A stretch of 64,000 nucleotides of DNA from Chryseobacterium oncorhynchi. Lineage in GTDB: Bacteria > Bacteroidota > Bacteroidia > Flavobacteriales > Weeksellaceae. The position numbers were made by a program, and so were the translations under genes. The stretch lies in NCBI RefSeq assembly GCF_002899895.1, contig NZ_PPEI02000004.1, positions 426,894 to 490,893 of the forward strand, read 5' to 3'. Below are positions 35,409 through 43,391 of this stretch, piece by piece. Positions within the stretch are counted from its first letter, which is position 1; the number at the start of each line of letters is the position of its first letter. Under the pieces are notes generated by a model. It was not told the origin of the DNA, made no database searches, and saw only the letters and a list, made by a program, of their open reading frames with translations.

Positions 35409-35660
35409 TTACTTAGCGAATTTTTTGTATTTGTTCATGAACTTATCAACTCTACCTGCAGTGTCAACTAATTTCACTTTACCAGTATAGAAAGGGTGAG
35501 AAGTTGAAGAGATTTCCATTTTGATTAGAGGATACTCTTGTCCTTCGAACTCGATCGTGTCTTTTGTTTCTGCAGTAGACTTGCAAAGAAACACCTCGTC
35601 GTTACTCATATCTTTGAAAACAACAAGTCTATAATTTTCTGGGTGGATTCCGTTTTTCAT
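35409..35660 (-). CDS. rpmE2: 50S ribosomal protein L31 type B
   Basis: 83 residues from the ATG at 35660; longer frames upstream run through the leader and promoter. '[20 protein letters not shown]' and '[20 protein letters not shown]' then '[13 protein letters not shown]' are typical. Only one cysteine is present, so it is the zinc-free type B protein rather than the four-Cys type A. A full promoter (TTTG at 35761-35764, 19 bases, TATTTTTG at 35734-35741) gives a leader of about 65-70 bases. Confidence 0.97.
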   Translation of the reverse strand: MKNGIHPENYRLVVFKDMSNDEVFLCKSTAETKDTIEFEGQEYPLIKMEISSTSHPFYTGKVKLVDTAGRVDKFMNKYKKFAK

Positions 35661-35733
35661 AATACTTTTTTTTAAAAAAATTAAGTTTGCTTTCGAAATA
35701 GTAATGGATATTTCTCTGCTAAATTTTAGGTTG

Positions 35734-35764
35734 CAAAAATACAACATTTTTTCTAATTTCCAAA
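35734..35764 (-). promoter_or_regulatory. rpmE2 promoter
   Basis: On the minus strand TTTG (35761-35764) is followed after 19 bases by TATTTTTG (35734-35741), a complete Bacteroidota promoter. Confidence 0.8.
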
Positions 35765-35813
35765 TACTGAATCCAATATTTTTTTAATGATAAGAAATTC
35801 AAAGTATTTTCGT

Positions 35814-35821
35814 TAAATTTG
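35814..35821 (+). promoter_or_regulatory. -7 element (TAAATTTG) of the beta-helix lipoprotein operon
   Basis: A TAnnTTTG match 24 bases upstream of the ATG at 35846. Confidence 0.5.
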
Positions 35822-35845
35822 GAACTTACTTAAACTTTAATTTCG

Positions 35846-37255
35846 ATGAAATTCAAATTATTACTGGCTTTTTCTTTTTGGATGCTACTTGTTACAGTAT
35901 CATGTAATAAGGATGATATTACCTTTGATGCTCCCTCACAGGAGTTAAGATTTTCAAGAGACACGGTATTCTGTGACACGGTATATCACCAGGTACGTTC
36001 AGAAACCTATGTAGTAAAGGTATATAATAATGAAGACAAAGACATTCTTATCCCAAGAGTAAATCTTGAAAAAGGAGCTGCATCATTATATAGAATTAAT
36101 GTAGATGGGAAGCCAGGATATGATTTTAAGGATGTTCCTTTGAGAAAAAAAGACAGTCTCTATATATATGTTGAGATAGCACCACAGGCAACCGGACCTG
36201 AAGCCATTGCTGAGGACAGAGTTCTTTTTTCAGGACCTACCGGACAGCAGCATGTTACGCTATTTTCAGTCGTTCAGGATGCAGAATTTTTTATTCAGAC
36301 GCCAACCAATCCTAATATAATTTCCAGTTCTACAACATGGGCTAATAATAAGGCAAAGATTATCTACGGGGATCTTAGCCTTGCTCCTAATGTAACTTTA
36401 GATATAGATCCGGGTACTAAGGTATATTTCCATAAAAACAGTGGAATGAAAGTTTCTTCCAACGCGGTTTTAAATATTAACGGAACAAAGGATAACCAAG
36501 TAATTCTTCGTGGGGACAGAAATGATCCTTATTATGATACTATTTCTAAAAACTGGAATTCCATTAGAATGGAAGCCAATTCTATCCTTAATATGAATCA
36601 TGCAAGACTCTTTGGTGGAACAAGAGGTCTGGAAATGAAACAAACCAACGCGTCCATCACCAATTCATTCATCCATACTTTCTTTGAATATGGAATCTAT
36701 GCGGTAAATTCTAAGGTAACGGCCAACAATCTTGTTATGAACAATTGTGGTTTATCATGTATCGGAATTTTCAAAGGTGGAAATCATAATTATACCCATG
36801 CAACAATTGCCAACTATTCTAAATCAATGGGAACATTCGACAGAAATGGAATCTTCGCTACGAATGAGTGGAAAAATGATGCAGGCCAAACAGAACAGGG
36901 TGCTTTACAGCAACTTAATATAAGAAACAGTATTGTTTATTCTGACAGAGATAATTCTGTTCAGCTTGAACCTACACCCGGACAACAGTTTGAATACCTT
37001 ATTCAGAATTGTTTAATAAAATATTCTGGTCCATCCGAAGCTGGTTTCACTTTTGATAATAATATAAATATCGTGCAAACGATTAGAAATGTGGACCCTG
37101 AGTTTGTGAACTATTTTATGGCCAAAATGAACTTAAGGGTAAAAACCACTTCTCCGGCTATCGGAAAAGGAAATGTTTCTGTAGCAGGAACTGTACCTTT
37201 TGATATTGCAAATGTATCCAGAACCACTAATCCTACTCTTGGAGCTTATCAATAA
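35846..37255 (+). CDS. Lipoprotein with right-handed parallel beta-helix
   Basis: 469 residues with a lipoprotein signal (FWMLLVTVSC, Cys20). Residues ~30-145 form a beta-sandwich (VVKVYNNEDKDILIPRVNLE). Residues ~150-440 are a series of short strands and Asn-rich turns (NAVLNINGTKDNQVILRGD, ITNSFIHTFFEYGIYAVNS, VTANNLVMNNCGLSCIG), typical of a pectate-lyase-like right-handed beta-helix. No catalytic residues are obvious, so binding or structure is as likely as enzyme activity. The stop codon overlaps the ATG of the MazG-like gene (TAATG), so both are in one operon. Outer-membrane location is probable. Confidence 0.85.
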   Translation: MKFKLLLAFSFWMLLVTVSCNKDDITFDAPSQELRFSRDTVFCDTVYHQVRSETYVVKVYNNEDKDILIPRVNLEKGAASLYRINVDGKPGYDFKDVPLRKKDSLYIYVEIAPQATGPEAIAEDRVLFSGPTGQQHVTLFSVVQDAEFFIQTPTNPNIISSSTTWANNKAKIIYGDLSLAPNVTLDIDPGTKVYFHKNSGMKVSSNAVLNINGTKDNQVILRGDRNDPYYDTISKNWNSIRMEANSILNMNHARLFGGTRGLEMKQTNASITNSFIHTFFEYGIYAVNSKVTANNLVMNNCGLSCIGIFKGGNHNYTHATIANYSKSMGTFDRNGIFATNEWKNDAGQTEQGALQQLNIRNSIVYSDRDNSVQLEPTPGQQFEYLIQNCLIKYSGPSEAGFTFDNNINIVQTIRNVDPEFVNYFMAKMNLRVKTTSPAIGKGNVSVAGTVPFDIANVSRTTNPTLGAYQ

Positions 37256-37581
37256 TGGAAATTACCCAATTACAACAACAGGTTGATGAATGGATCAAAA
37301 CCATCGGTGTAAGATACTTTAATGAGTTGACCAATATGGCTATGCTGACTGAGGAAGTAGGTGAAGTAGCCAGAATCATCGCAAGAAGATATGGTGAACA
37401 GAGCGAAAAGGAAAGTGACAAAACCAAAGATCTGGGAGAAGAACTCGCAGATGTACTTTTTGTAACGTTATGTCTGGCCAATCAGACCGGAGTGAATCTA
37501 CAGGAAGCATTTGACAAGAAAATGAAGATTAAAACTGACCGTGACAAGGAACGGCATCAGAATAATGAAAAATTAAAATAG
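37255..37581 (+). CDS. MazG-like nucleotide pyrophosphohydrolase
   Basis: 108 residues. It has the all-alpha NTP pyrophosphatase metal site: EExxE in 'MLTEEVGEVARIIA' and ExxD in 'LGEELADVLFVTLCLANQT'. The short, single-domain form is that of the MazG-related (iMazG or dCTPase-type) enzymes that cleave non-standard or excess nucleoside triphosphates to monophosphates and PPi. It overlaps the beta-helix lipoprotein gene by one base. It is cytoplasmic; the preferred nucleotide cannot be told. Confidence 0.9.
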   Translation: MEITQLQQQVDEWIKTIGVRYFNELTNMAMLTEEVGEVARIIARRYGEQSEKESDKTKDLGEELADVLFVTLCLANQTGVNLQEAFDKKMKIKTDRDKERHQNNEKLK

Positions 37582-37590
37582 AGAAAGTTC

Positions 37591-37648
37591 TCAGATAACA
37601 GTTCTCAAATAATCAGCAATAAACTGTCAACTGATTTCTGTTATCTGA
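37591..37648. repeat. 11-bp inverted repeat in the gap before aroA
   Basis: tcagataacag (37591-37601) is repeated in reverse complement as ctgttatctga (37638-37648) with 36 bases between. The whole gap is rich in words such as aatctga, which also occur at 8050-8086. Confidence 0.5.
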
Positions 37649-37676
37649 TGTCTTACTTCTTAAATCTGAAGAAATA

Positions 37677-38900
37677 ATGAAGCTAGAAAAATCAAAATTA
37701 ATAGCCAATAAGACAGTACAAATCAGCGGTTCGAAAAGTATTTCGAATCGTTTATTGATTTTGGAAAGTTTATTTAGTACTATTAAAATCGGGAACTTAT
37801 CCAATTCTCAGGATACCCAATTACTAAAGAAAGCATTATCTGAAAACACAGATGTGGTGGACATTCACCATGCAGGAACGGCCATGCGTTTTCTTACTTC
37901 CTATTATTCTATTCAGGAAGGAAAAACAACTATCCTTACCGGCTCCGGAAGAATGAAAGAAAGACCTATTAAGAATTTAGTGAACGCCTTAGTCGATCTT
38001 GGTGTAGAGATTGAATATCTGGAAAATGAAGGTTTCCCACCTTTAAAAATCACAGGCAAAAAGATTACTCAAACTTCGGTAAATGTTCCGGCTAATATTT
38101 CAAGCCAGTTTATTACTTCTCTGTTACTTATTGCAGGAAAACTTGAAAACGGTTTGGAAATTCATCTTGTAGGTGAAGTAACGTCAAGGTCTTATATTGA
38201 AATGACGCTTGATATTCTGACAAGATTTGGAATTAAAAATAGCTTTGAAGGAAATACTATTAAGGTAGAACCTTTTCATCCTGACAATGCAACTGCAGTG
38301 GTAAGCTATGAGGTTGAAAGTGACTGGAGCTCGGCTTCCTACTTCTACTCGATCTGTGCTTTGGGAAGAGAAACCATTCATCTGAAAAGTTTCTACAAAT
38401 CATCAACTCAGGGTGATTCTGCGATTGCAAAAATTTACGAGGATTTCTTCGGAATTAAAACAACATTCTCTGAGGATGAACACAAACTGACACTAGAACC
38501 TCAACCTGATTTTTCTTTTCCTGAAAAAATTATTCTGGATATGAATAACTGTCCGGATATTGCTCAAACTCTTTGCGTAACGGCAGCAGCATTAAAAATA
38601 CCTTTTGAAATATCAGGCCTTGGAACATTAAGGGTAAAGGAAACCGACAGACTTCAGGCTTTATACAATGAACTGCAAAAACTGGGTACTGACACCAAAA
38701 TTACGGATCTAACTATTGATTCTGTAAGCTTTGGGGAACCTGAGGAACATATTTCTATCAAGACCTATCAGGATCATAGAATGGCCATGAGCTTTGCTCC
38801 GTTCTGCCTGATTAAGGAACTCAATATTGAGGATGAAGATGTAGTGGAGAAATCTTATCCGATGTTCTGGGAAGATCTTGCCAGTGTGACGATACAATAA
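37677..38900 (+). CDS. aroA: 3-phosphoshikimate 1-carboxyvinyltransferase (EPSP synthase)
   Basis: 407 residues. Family motifs appear in order: 'ISGSKSISNRLLILESL', 'HAGTAMRFLTSYYS', 'GSGRMKERPIKNLVNAL', 'ISSQFITSLLLIAGKL', 'DMNNCPDIAQTLCV', 'LRVKETDRLQAL' and 'YQDHRMAMSFAPF'. It joins shikimate-3-phosphate and PEP in the shikimate pathway. The protein is slightly shorter than the Escherichia coli enzyme, as is usual in Flavobacteriia. It follows the MazG-like gene by 95 bases; a large palindrome lies after the stop codon. Confidence 0.97.
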   Translation: MKLEKSKLIANKTVQISGSKSISNRLLILESLFSTIKIGNLSNSQDTQLLKKALSENTDVVDIHHAGTAMRFLTSYYSIQEGKTTILTGSGRMKERPIKNLVNALVDLGVEIEYLENEGFPPLKITGKKITQTSVNVPANISSQFITSLLLIAGKLENGLEIHLVGEVTSRSYIEMTLDILTRFGIKNSFEGNTIKVEPFHPDNATAVVSYEVESDWSSASYFYSICALGRETIHLKSFYKSSTQGDSAIAKIYEDFFGIKTTFSEDEHKLTLEPQPDFSFPEKIILDMNNCPDIAQTLCVTAAALKIPFEISGLGTLRVKETDRLQALYNELQKLGTDTKITDLTIDSVSFGEPEEHISIKTYQDHRMAMSFAPFCLIKELNIEDEDVVEKSYPMFWEDLASVTIQ

Positions 38901-38914
38901 TTTAAAAATTTTAG

Positions 38915-38964
38915 AATGTGGTAATTTAAAAAGGCTCAACAGTTAATTTTTAAATTACCACATT
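38915..38964. repeat. Large intergenic palindrome after aroA
   Basis: An 18-bp perfect inverted repeat (aatgtggtaatttaaaaa at 38915-38932 and its reverse complement at 38947-38964) encloses a 14-base loop. It lacks a GC-rich core and T run, so it is not a classic terminator; a repetitive extragenic element or a processing structure is possible. Confidence 0.6.
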
Positions 38965-38982
38965 TATTAATAGCACCATTTC

Positions 38983-39471
38983 ATGAAAAAGTATTTAATC
39001 CTATTTGCTTTAACATTTCCCCTATCCATTTGGGCGCAGTATCTTCTTCCCAATGAAGAAATTATGTATTCCTTTGAAACAAAATCAGGAAAGAAAATGA
39101 CTTTGGTAAGGGATAAAAAGAATGAATACATTCAGTACCGTTTTGGAAGTAAAAATCATGTAGATATGGAGTTTCCTTCGGAAAGAACAAAAGAAAGCTG
39201 GAAAAAATTCAAGTATAATTCTTATTCCAGAGGAGGTGGAAAACAAAATGCAGGAATGGAGCTTAATTATCTGACGTTTACTAATAATGGATATCAGTAT
39301 CAGCTATTCAGGAGTTATTATGCAGAGGATGAATCTTATTCTACAGGAATCACTGTAACAGATAGTAAGGGTAAGGAAACTAATATTACAGGAATTTACA
39401 AAACCATAAAAGGGTGTATGTGCCATATAGAGGAATCCGGATTGATAGAAAAAGAAGATACCGGATTATAA
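38983..39471 (+). CDS. Small secreted protein of unknown function
   Basis: 162 residues with a clear signal peptide (YLILFALTFPLSIWAQ). The mature part is basic and beta-rich (EEIMYSFETKSGKKMTLVRD, YIQYRFGSKNHVDMEFPSER), ending in 'YKTIKGCMCHIEE'. Two nearby cysteines (GCMC) could form a disulfide or bind metal. The next secreted protein gene starts 16 bases after its stop codon, so they are a pair. No family is recognised. Confidence 0.7.
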   Translation: MKKYLILFALTFPLSIWAQYLLPNEEIMYSFETKSGKKMTLVRDKKNEYIQYRFGSKNHVDMEFPSERTKESWKKFKYNSYSRGGGKQNAGMELNYLTFTNNGYQYQLFRSYYAEDESYSTGITVTDSKGKETNITGIYKTIKGCMCHIEESGLIEKEDTGL

Positions 39472-39487
39472 TTTCAATATTATCTAT

Positions 39488-40171
39488 ATGAAAAACCTGT
39501 TTTCCCTTATTACAATTTTATTCATCATCCTTTCTAATGCCCAAAACCTGAAAGACTTTTCGGTTCCAAAAGGATACACAAAAATTACAGAAGAGAAAGG
39601 TGATCTGGATAAAGATGGAAAAGATGAAACAGTAATCATATTGGAGACTGATCAAAAAGCTTCAGAAAACAAAGATGATCCGGAACATAAAGATTTTAAA
39701 AGGATTCTCTATATTCTGAAACAAGATCATGGAAAACTTAAGATATGGAAAGAAAGCTCTATCCTTATATTTTCTAGTGGTACAGGCTTCTATCCTGAAT
39801 ACAATAGTCCACCAAAAATTTCTATAAAAACCAATGTTCTTGCAATCACGCAGGAATTTAATACCAATTCCAGACATACTCTAACGTATAAGCATACTTT
39901 CAGATTTCAGAATGGTGATTTTTACCTGATCGGTTCATCTGAGAATTTTGCAGACACCTGTGAATTTGATTTTACCTATGAAATCAATTTTTCTACAGGA
40001 AAAGTTATTGTTGACAAGAAATTTTCATCTTGTGATGACAACGAAAAAATACCGAAAGATTTCTATAAAGAGTTTACCCATAAGTTTCAAGACCTTATAA
40101 AAATGGAAAATTTCAAAATCGGAAAACATCAATTTAAAATTCCAGGGTTGAAAGAAGATTTCTCTTTTTAG
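39488..40171 (+). CDS. Small secreted protein with a calcium-binding-like loop
   Basis: 227 residues with a signal peptide (LITILFIILSNAQ). Near the N-terminus of the mature protein is 'KGDLDKDGKDETVIILE', which resembles an FG-GAP/EF-hand-like D-x-D-x-D loop. Next comes a beta-rich segment ('HTLTYKHTFRFQNGDFYLIG') like those found in periplasmic proteins that read the output of enzyme-linked domains. It follows the gene at 38983 directly. Function unknown. Confidence 0.7.
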   Translation: MKNLFSLITILFIILSNAQNLKDFSVPKGYTKITEEKGDLDKDGKDETVIILETDQKASENKDDPEHKDFKRILYILKQDHGKLKIWKESSILIFSSGTGFYPEYNSPPKISIKTNVLAITQEFNTNSRHTLTYKHTFRFQNGDFYLIGSSENFADTCEFDFTYEINFSTGKVIVDKKFSSCDDNEKIPKDFYKEFTHKFQDLIKMENFKIGKHQFKIPGLKEDFSF

Positions 40172-40331
40172 AGCTATAATTTTTACGCTATAATAAACTT
40201 CTCCTATTTAGATTTTTTTATTTGATGTAGCTCTCTTTCTATTCTCAACAACTTAATCTTCTCTTAAAGTTAAGTTAACTCCTCACTGCTTGATATATTC
40301 TTAATTTTAAATACAATTAAAAATATAAACT

Positions 40332-41330
40332 ATGTTCAAGCACCACATGAAATATGTAAAAACTTTTACCCTTAGTATTGCTACTGCAACTGTCTTTTTT
40401 TCCTGCTCAGATGGGCTTATTGAAAGAGATTCCAATGAAGCAAGCCTTACTTCTATTGAAAAAGCAAGCTATAAGGCATCTTCTTTAGCTCCTATTCAAA
40501 TGAGCAGCTGGATGTCTGGTCTTCAGGATAATATTTCAATTTCAAAAATCTCAATCCCTGGAACGCACGATTCCGGAGCACGTATAGATGCCCCTGTAAT
40601 AACAGGTACAGCAAAAACACAAGATCTCAGCATCAGCGAACAGCTTAACGCCGGCGTTCGTTTTCTTGATATCCGCTGCAGACACATTGATAATTCTTTT
40701 ACCATTCATCATGGGCCTATTTATCAGAACCTCAACTTTGATGATGTGCTTAATGCCTGCTATGCATTTCTGGAAAGCCATCCGTCTGAAACAATCATTA
40801 TGTCTGTAAAGGAAGAGCATGATCCCTCCAATACCACCAGAAGTTTCGAAAAAACTTTTGATTCTTATGTTCAGAAAAATCCATCAAAATGGAATCTGGG
40901 AACAAATATTCCTACTCTTGGAGAGGTAAGAGGAAAGATCAGATTATTGAGGAGGTTTTCTGCTGAAACCGCAAAAGGAATTAATGCAACGGCTTGGGCT
41001 GATAACACTACATTTGAGATCAATAATCCAGGTGCGTCACTTAAGGTTCAGGATTATTATAAGGTGACTAATAATGATGATAAGTGGAATGGGGTTTCCA
41101 GTCTTTTGAATGAAGCGAAAAATAGCAATAACGACAGACTTTTCATCAACTTTACAAGCGGATATAAGCCAGGAATATTTGGAATCCCAAGCATTCCTAC
41201 CGTTTCAAATAATATTAATCCTAAGCTTAAGACATTCTTCCAAACCAATACCCATGGTTCTTATGGAACAATGCCAATAGACTTTATGAATGCAGAGCTA
41301 GCAGAGCTTATTGTTAAAACTAATTTTTAA
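40332..41330 (+). CDS. Phosphatidylinositol-specific phospholipase C-like lipoprotein
   Basis: 332 residues (alternative ATG at 40347). The lipoprotein signal has Cys25 (ATVFFSCSDG). The catalytic domain has the PI-PLC X-box: His79 in 'SIPGTHDSGAR' and a second His in 'FTIHHGPIYQ' (residues 126-127), plus 'GVRFLDIRCR' and 'FLESHPSETIIMSVKEEH'. Bacterial PI-PLCs cleave phosphatidylinositol or GPI anchors without metal. No Ca ligands were assigned. It is probably exposed at the cell surface. It faces the convergent GDPD-phosphatase fusion gene, and both are phosphoesterases. Confidence 0.9.
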   Translation: MFKHHMKYVKTFTLSIATATVFFSCSDGLIERDSNEASLTSIEKASYKASSLAPIQMSSWMSGLQDNISISKISIPGTHDSGARIDAPVITGTAKTQDLSISEQLNAGVRFLDIRCRHIDNSFTIHHGPIYQNLNFDDVLNACYAFLESHPSETIIMSVKEEHDPSNTTRSFEKTFDSYVQKNPSKWNLGTNIPTLGEVRGKIRLLRRFSAETAKGINATAWADNTTFEINNPGASLKVQDYYKVTNNDDKWNGVSSLLNEAKNSNNDRLFINFTSGYKPGIFGIPSIPTVSNNINPKLKTFFQTNTHGSYGTMPIDFMNAELAELIVKTNF

Positions 41331-41356
41331 AGTAGTTAAATATAATTGTAGTTGAT

Positions 41357-41382
41357 AGGCTGCTTCTTTACTGAGGCAGCCT
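41357..41382 (+). terminator. Terminator of the PI-PLC gene
   Basis: The 7-bp stem aggctgc/gcagcct (41357-41363 with 41376-41382) is followed by tttt. Confidence 0.65.
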
Positions 41383-41426
41383 TTTATATTTCTCATATTG
41401 GCGATGGTGTAAGTTGTTTCAAAATA

Positions 41427-41461
41427 AAAATGCAGTCCTCAGCTATTGAAGACTACATTTT
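41427..41461. terminator. Bidirectional terminator between PI-PLC and phosphatase genes
   Basis: An 11-bp stem with one mismatch (41427-41437 with 41451-41461) is flanked by A and T runs. Confidence 0.7.
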
Positions 41462-41489
41462 TTTGAAGAATAAAATTGAAATATATGAG

Positions 41490-43316
41490 TTACTTTTCTA
41501 TGCCATAGGCTGCGAGTATTTTGTTGAATATTTCTGTATTTTCAAACAGACCTGTGAATTCTTTTGAATTTGGACCATAAGCAAAAACACTTGACGGAAT
41601 AGAGGTATGATCGTTTGTACTGAAGTTTCCGAATATCCATCCATCTTTTAAGCTTCCATCCAAAAGGGTTAAGCCACCTGTTTCATGGTCTCCTACAACG
41701 ATTACTAATGTTTCCTTGTTTTCATCTGCAAACTTCATGGCTTTCCCAACTACATGATCGAAATCCAGTAATTCGGTGACTAATTGCTCTATATTATTGC
41801 TGTGCCCGCCACCATCAGTCTGGGAAGCTTCCACCATCATGAAGAACCCTTTTTTATTGTTCTTTAAATCATTTAAAGTAAGATCAAAGGCATCAGTCAG
41901 CCAGTTTCCTCTTCCATTGGTTATTCTTTGTGACGCCAGAGGATCAATAACTACAGTGCGGTTATTGATTTTTCCAACAGATTTGAGATTTTGAAATAAA
42001 TCGACCTTTGCTTCTTTAAGCTTCTGTTCAGTTTCTTTTGTTAATCCGTTTGTAGGACCTCCGATCAAAATTTTAGTTTTTGAAAGAGCGAAATCCTTTA
42101 AAATAGGCTCCGAACTGTTTCTGTTATCTGAATGTGCATAAAAATCTGCCGGAGTAGCATCGGTAACATCACCTGTAGAAATAAGGCCGGATACCATTCC
42201 TTTAGCAGAAATAATATCAGGAATCTGAGCCAGAGCTTTTCCTGTACCATCAACGCCCACAAATGTGTTTTTTGTTTTTACTCCTGTTGCAAATGCTGTA
42301 GATCCGGGCGCCGAGTCTGTCACATAAGCATTGGATGAATTGGTTTTGGATAAACCGGTTGCTTTCATATTAAAGACATTTAGCTTTCCTTTATTTGCGG
42401 TAAAAGCAGCATAGTATTGGGGCAGGGAAGTTCCGTCCGGAATCAAAAGAATTACATTTTTCACCTTTTTACTGATTCCGTCTGTTTTATAGGTTGGAGT
42501 ATACGTGGCGTACTCCTTTGTATTTTTGTAGAAATTTTTCGGAATCGTATTCATGAATTTTTTAAGATCCGGAATATGATCTGTATTGATGTAATCCACT
42601 CCCATATCCATTAGATTCACCCAAGCGTTGGGAAAATCAGGAGCTCCGTAAAAGCGCATGGGCTTTTGTTGAACATGGGCTTTATCTACAGCTTTCTTTA
42701 TCTTTTCAGTTTCTTCATCCCTTGGAATTCCTTTTCCGTTCCATTTTACAAGTTCAGGAAGATCTGCACTGAACATCCCCACTCTTTTCAACTGGTCCGC
42801 AGAATAGTTTTTATCAAGATCTCCATCAAAATAAAGATAATTGGGATAGTTTTTAAAATCAGCAGGCTGAGGTCTTCCCCCTGTAATCACAATTTTCACT
42901 CCCGAGTTACCAGTAATTTCAGGATATTTCTTCAAGGTGCTGACCAAGGTAGTCAAGGTAGTTTTATAATCCTGCTTGATATCGATAAGCAATTGTAATT
43001 TTTTATTCGCGTCAGGGTAAATATTCCCTTTGTTCTGTTTTATTTGCTTTGAAATATTGTCCAGATAAAGATTTTCAAGGGTTCTGTCTGCGGAAAGTTC
43101 TTTTTCTGTGTGGGCTACCCAGAGTTTACCCTTAACTAGAAAAACATCTGCTTCAATGGATCCAAAGTTAGCATAATAAGCCTGCCAGAAAGGAATTTCC
43201 TGCATATAATCATTATGAGAATGTGCATTCCCAACGCTATAATTCAAATAATTCTGTGCCTGATTTTCGGAAAAAACTGCCAAAGCCAGCAATCCCAATA
43301 TTTTTGATAATTTCAT
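41490..43316 (-). CDS. GDPD/PI-PLC-like domain fused to alkaline phosphatase
   Basis: 608 residues with a signal peptide ending near residue 20. Residues ~25-255 are of the PLC-like phosphodiesterase (GDPD) type: 'NAHSHNDYMQEIPFWQAYYA', 'SIEADVFLVKGKLWVAHTEK'. Residues ~285-605 are an alkaline phosphatase: metal Asp in 'LLIPDGTS', nucleophile Ser335 in 'VTDSAPGSTAFATG', 'MMVEASQTDGGGHSNN', 'VVGDHETGGLTLLDG' and 'TNDHTSIPSSVFAYG'. The fusion could cut a phosphodiester and then remove the phosphate from the product; this is inference. It follows a SusCD pair on the same strand, with a hairpin between. Confidence 0.92.
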   Translation of the reverse strand: MKLSKILGLLALAVFSENQAQNYLNYSVGNAHSHNDYMQEIPFWQAYYANFGSIEADVFLVKGKLWVAHTEKELSADRTLENLYLDNISKQIKQNKGNIYPDANKKLQLLIDIKQDYKTTLTTLVSTLKKYPEITGNSGVKIVITGGRPQPADFKNYPNYLYFDGDLDKNYSADQLKRVGMFSADLPELVKWNGKGIPRDEETEKIKKAVDKAHVQQKPMRFYGAPDFPNAWVNLMDMGVDYINTDHIPDLKKFMNTIPKNFYKNTKEYATYTPTYKTDGISKKVKNVILLIPDGTSLPQYYAAFTANKGKLNVFNMKATGLSKTNSSNAYVTDSAPGSTAFATGVKTKNTFVGVDGTGKALAQIPDIISAKGMVSGLISTGDVTDATPADFYAHSDNRNSSEPILKDFALSKTKILIGGPTNGLTKETEQKLKEAKVDLFQNLKSVGKINNRTVVIDPLASQRITNGRGNWLTDAFDLTLNDLKNNKKGFFMMVEASQTDGGGHSNNIEQLVTELLDFDHVVGKAMKFADENKETLVIVVGDHETGGLTLLDGSLKDGWIFGNFSTNDHTSIPSSVFAYGPNSKEFTGLFENTEIFNKILAAYGIEK

Positions 43317-43332
43317 AAGACCTGTTTAAAAA

Positions 43333-43368
43333 ACTATATCATCACAGATATTTCTGCAATGATATAGT
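43333..43368 (-). terminator. Hairpin with T run between susD and the GDPD-phosphatase gene
   Basis: A perfect 10-bp stem (43333-43342 with 43359-43368) with an inner caga/tctg helix. On the minus strand it is followed by tttttt, so it would end or attenuate the susCD transcript 13 bases before the next gene's start. Confidence 0.65.
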
Positions 43369-43391
43369 GAATACTATTTAAGATTAAAATT

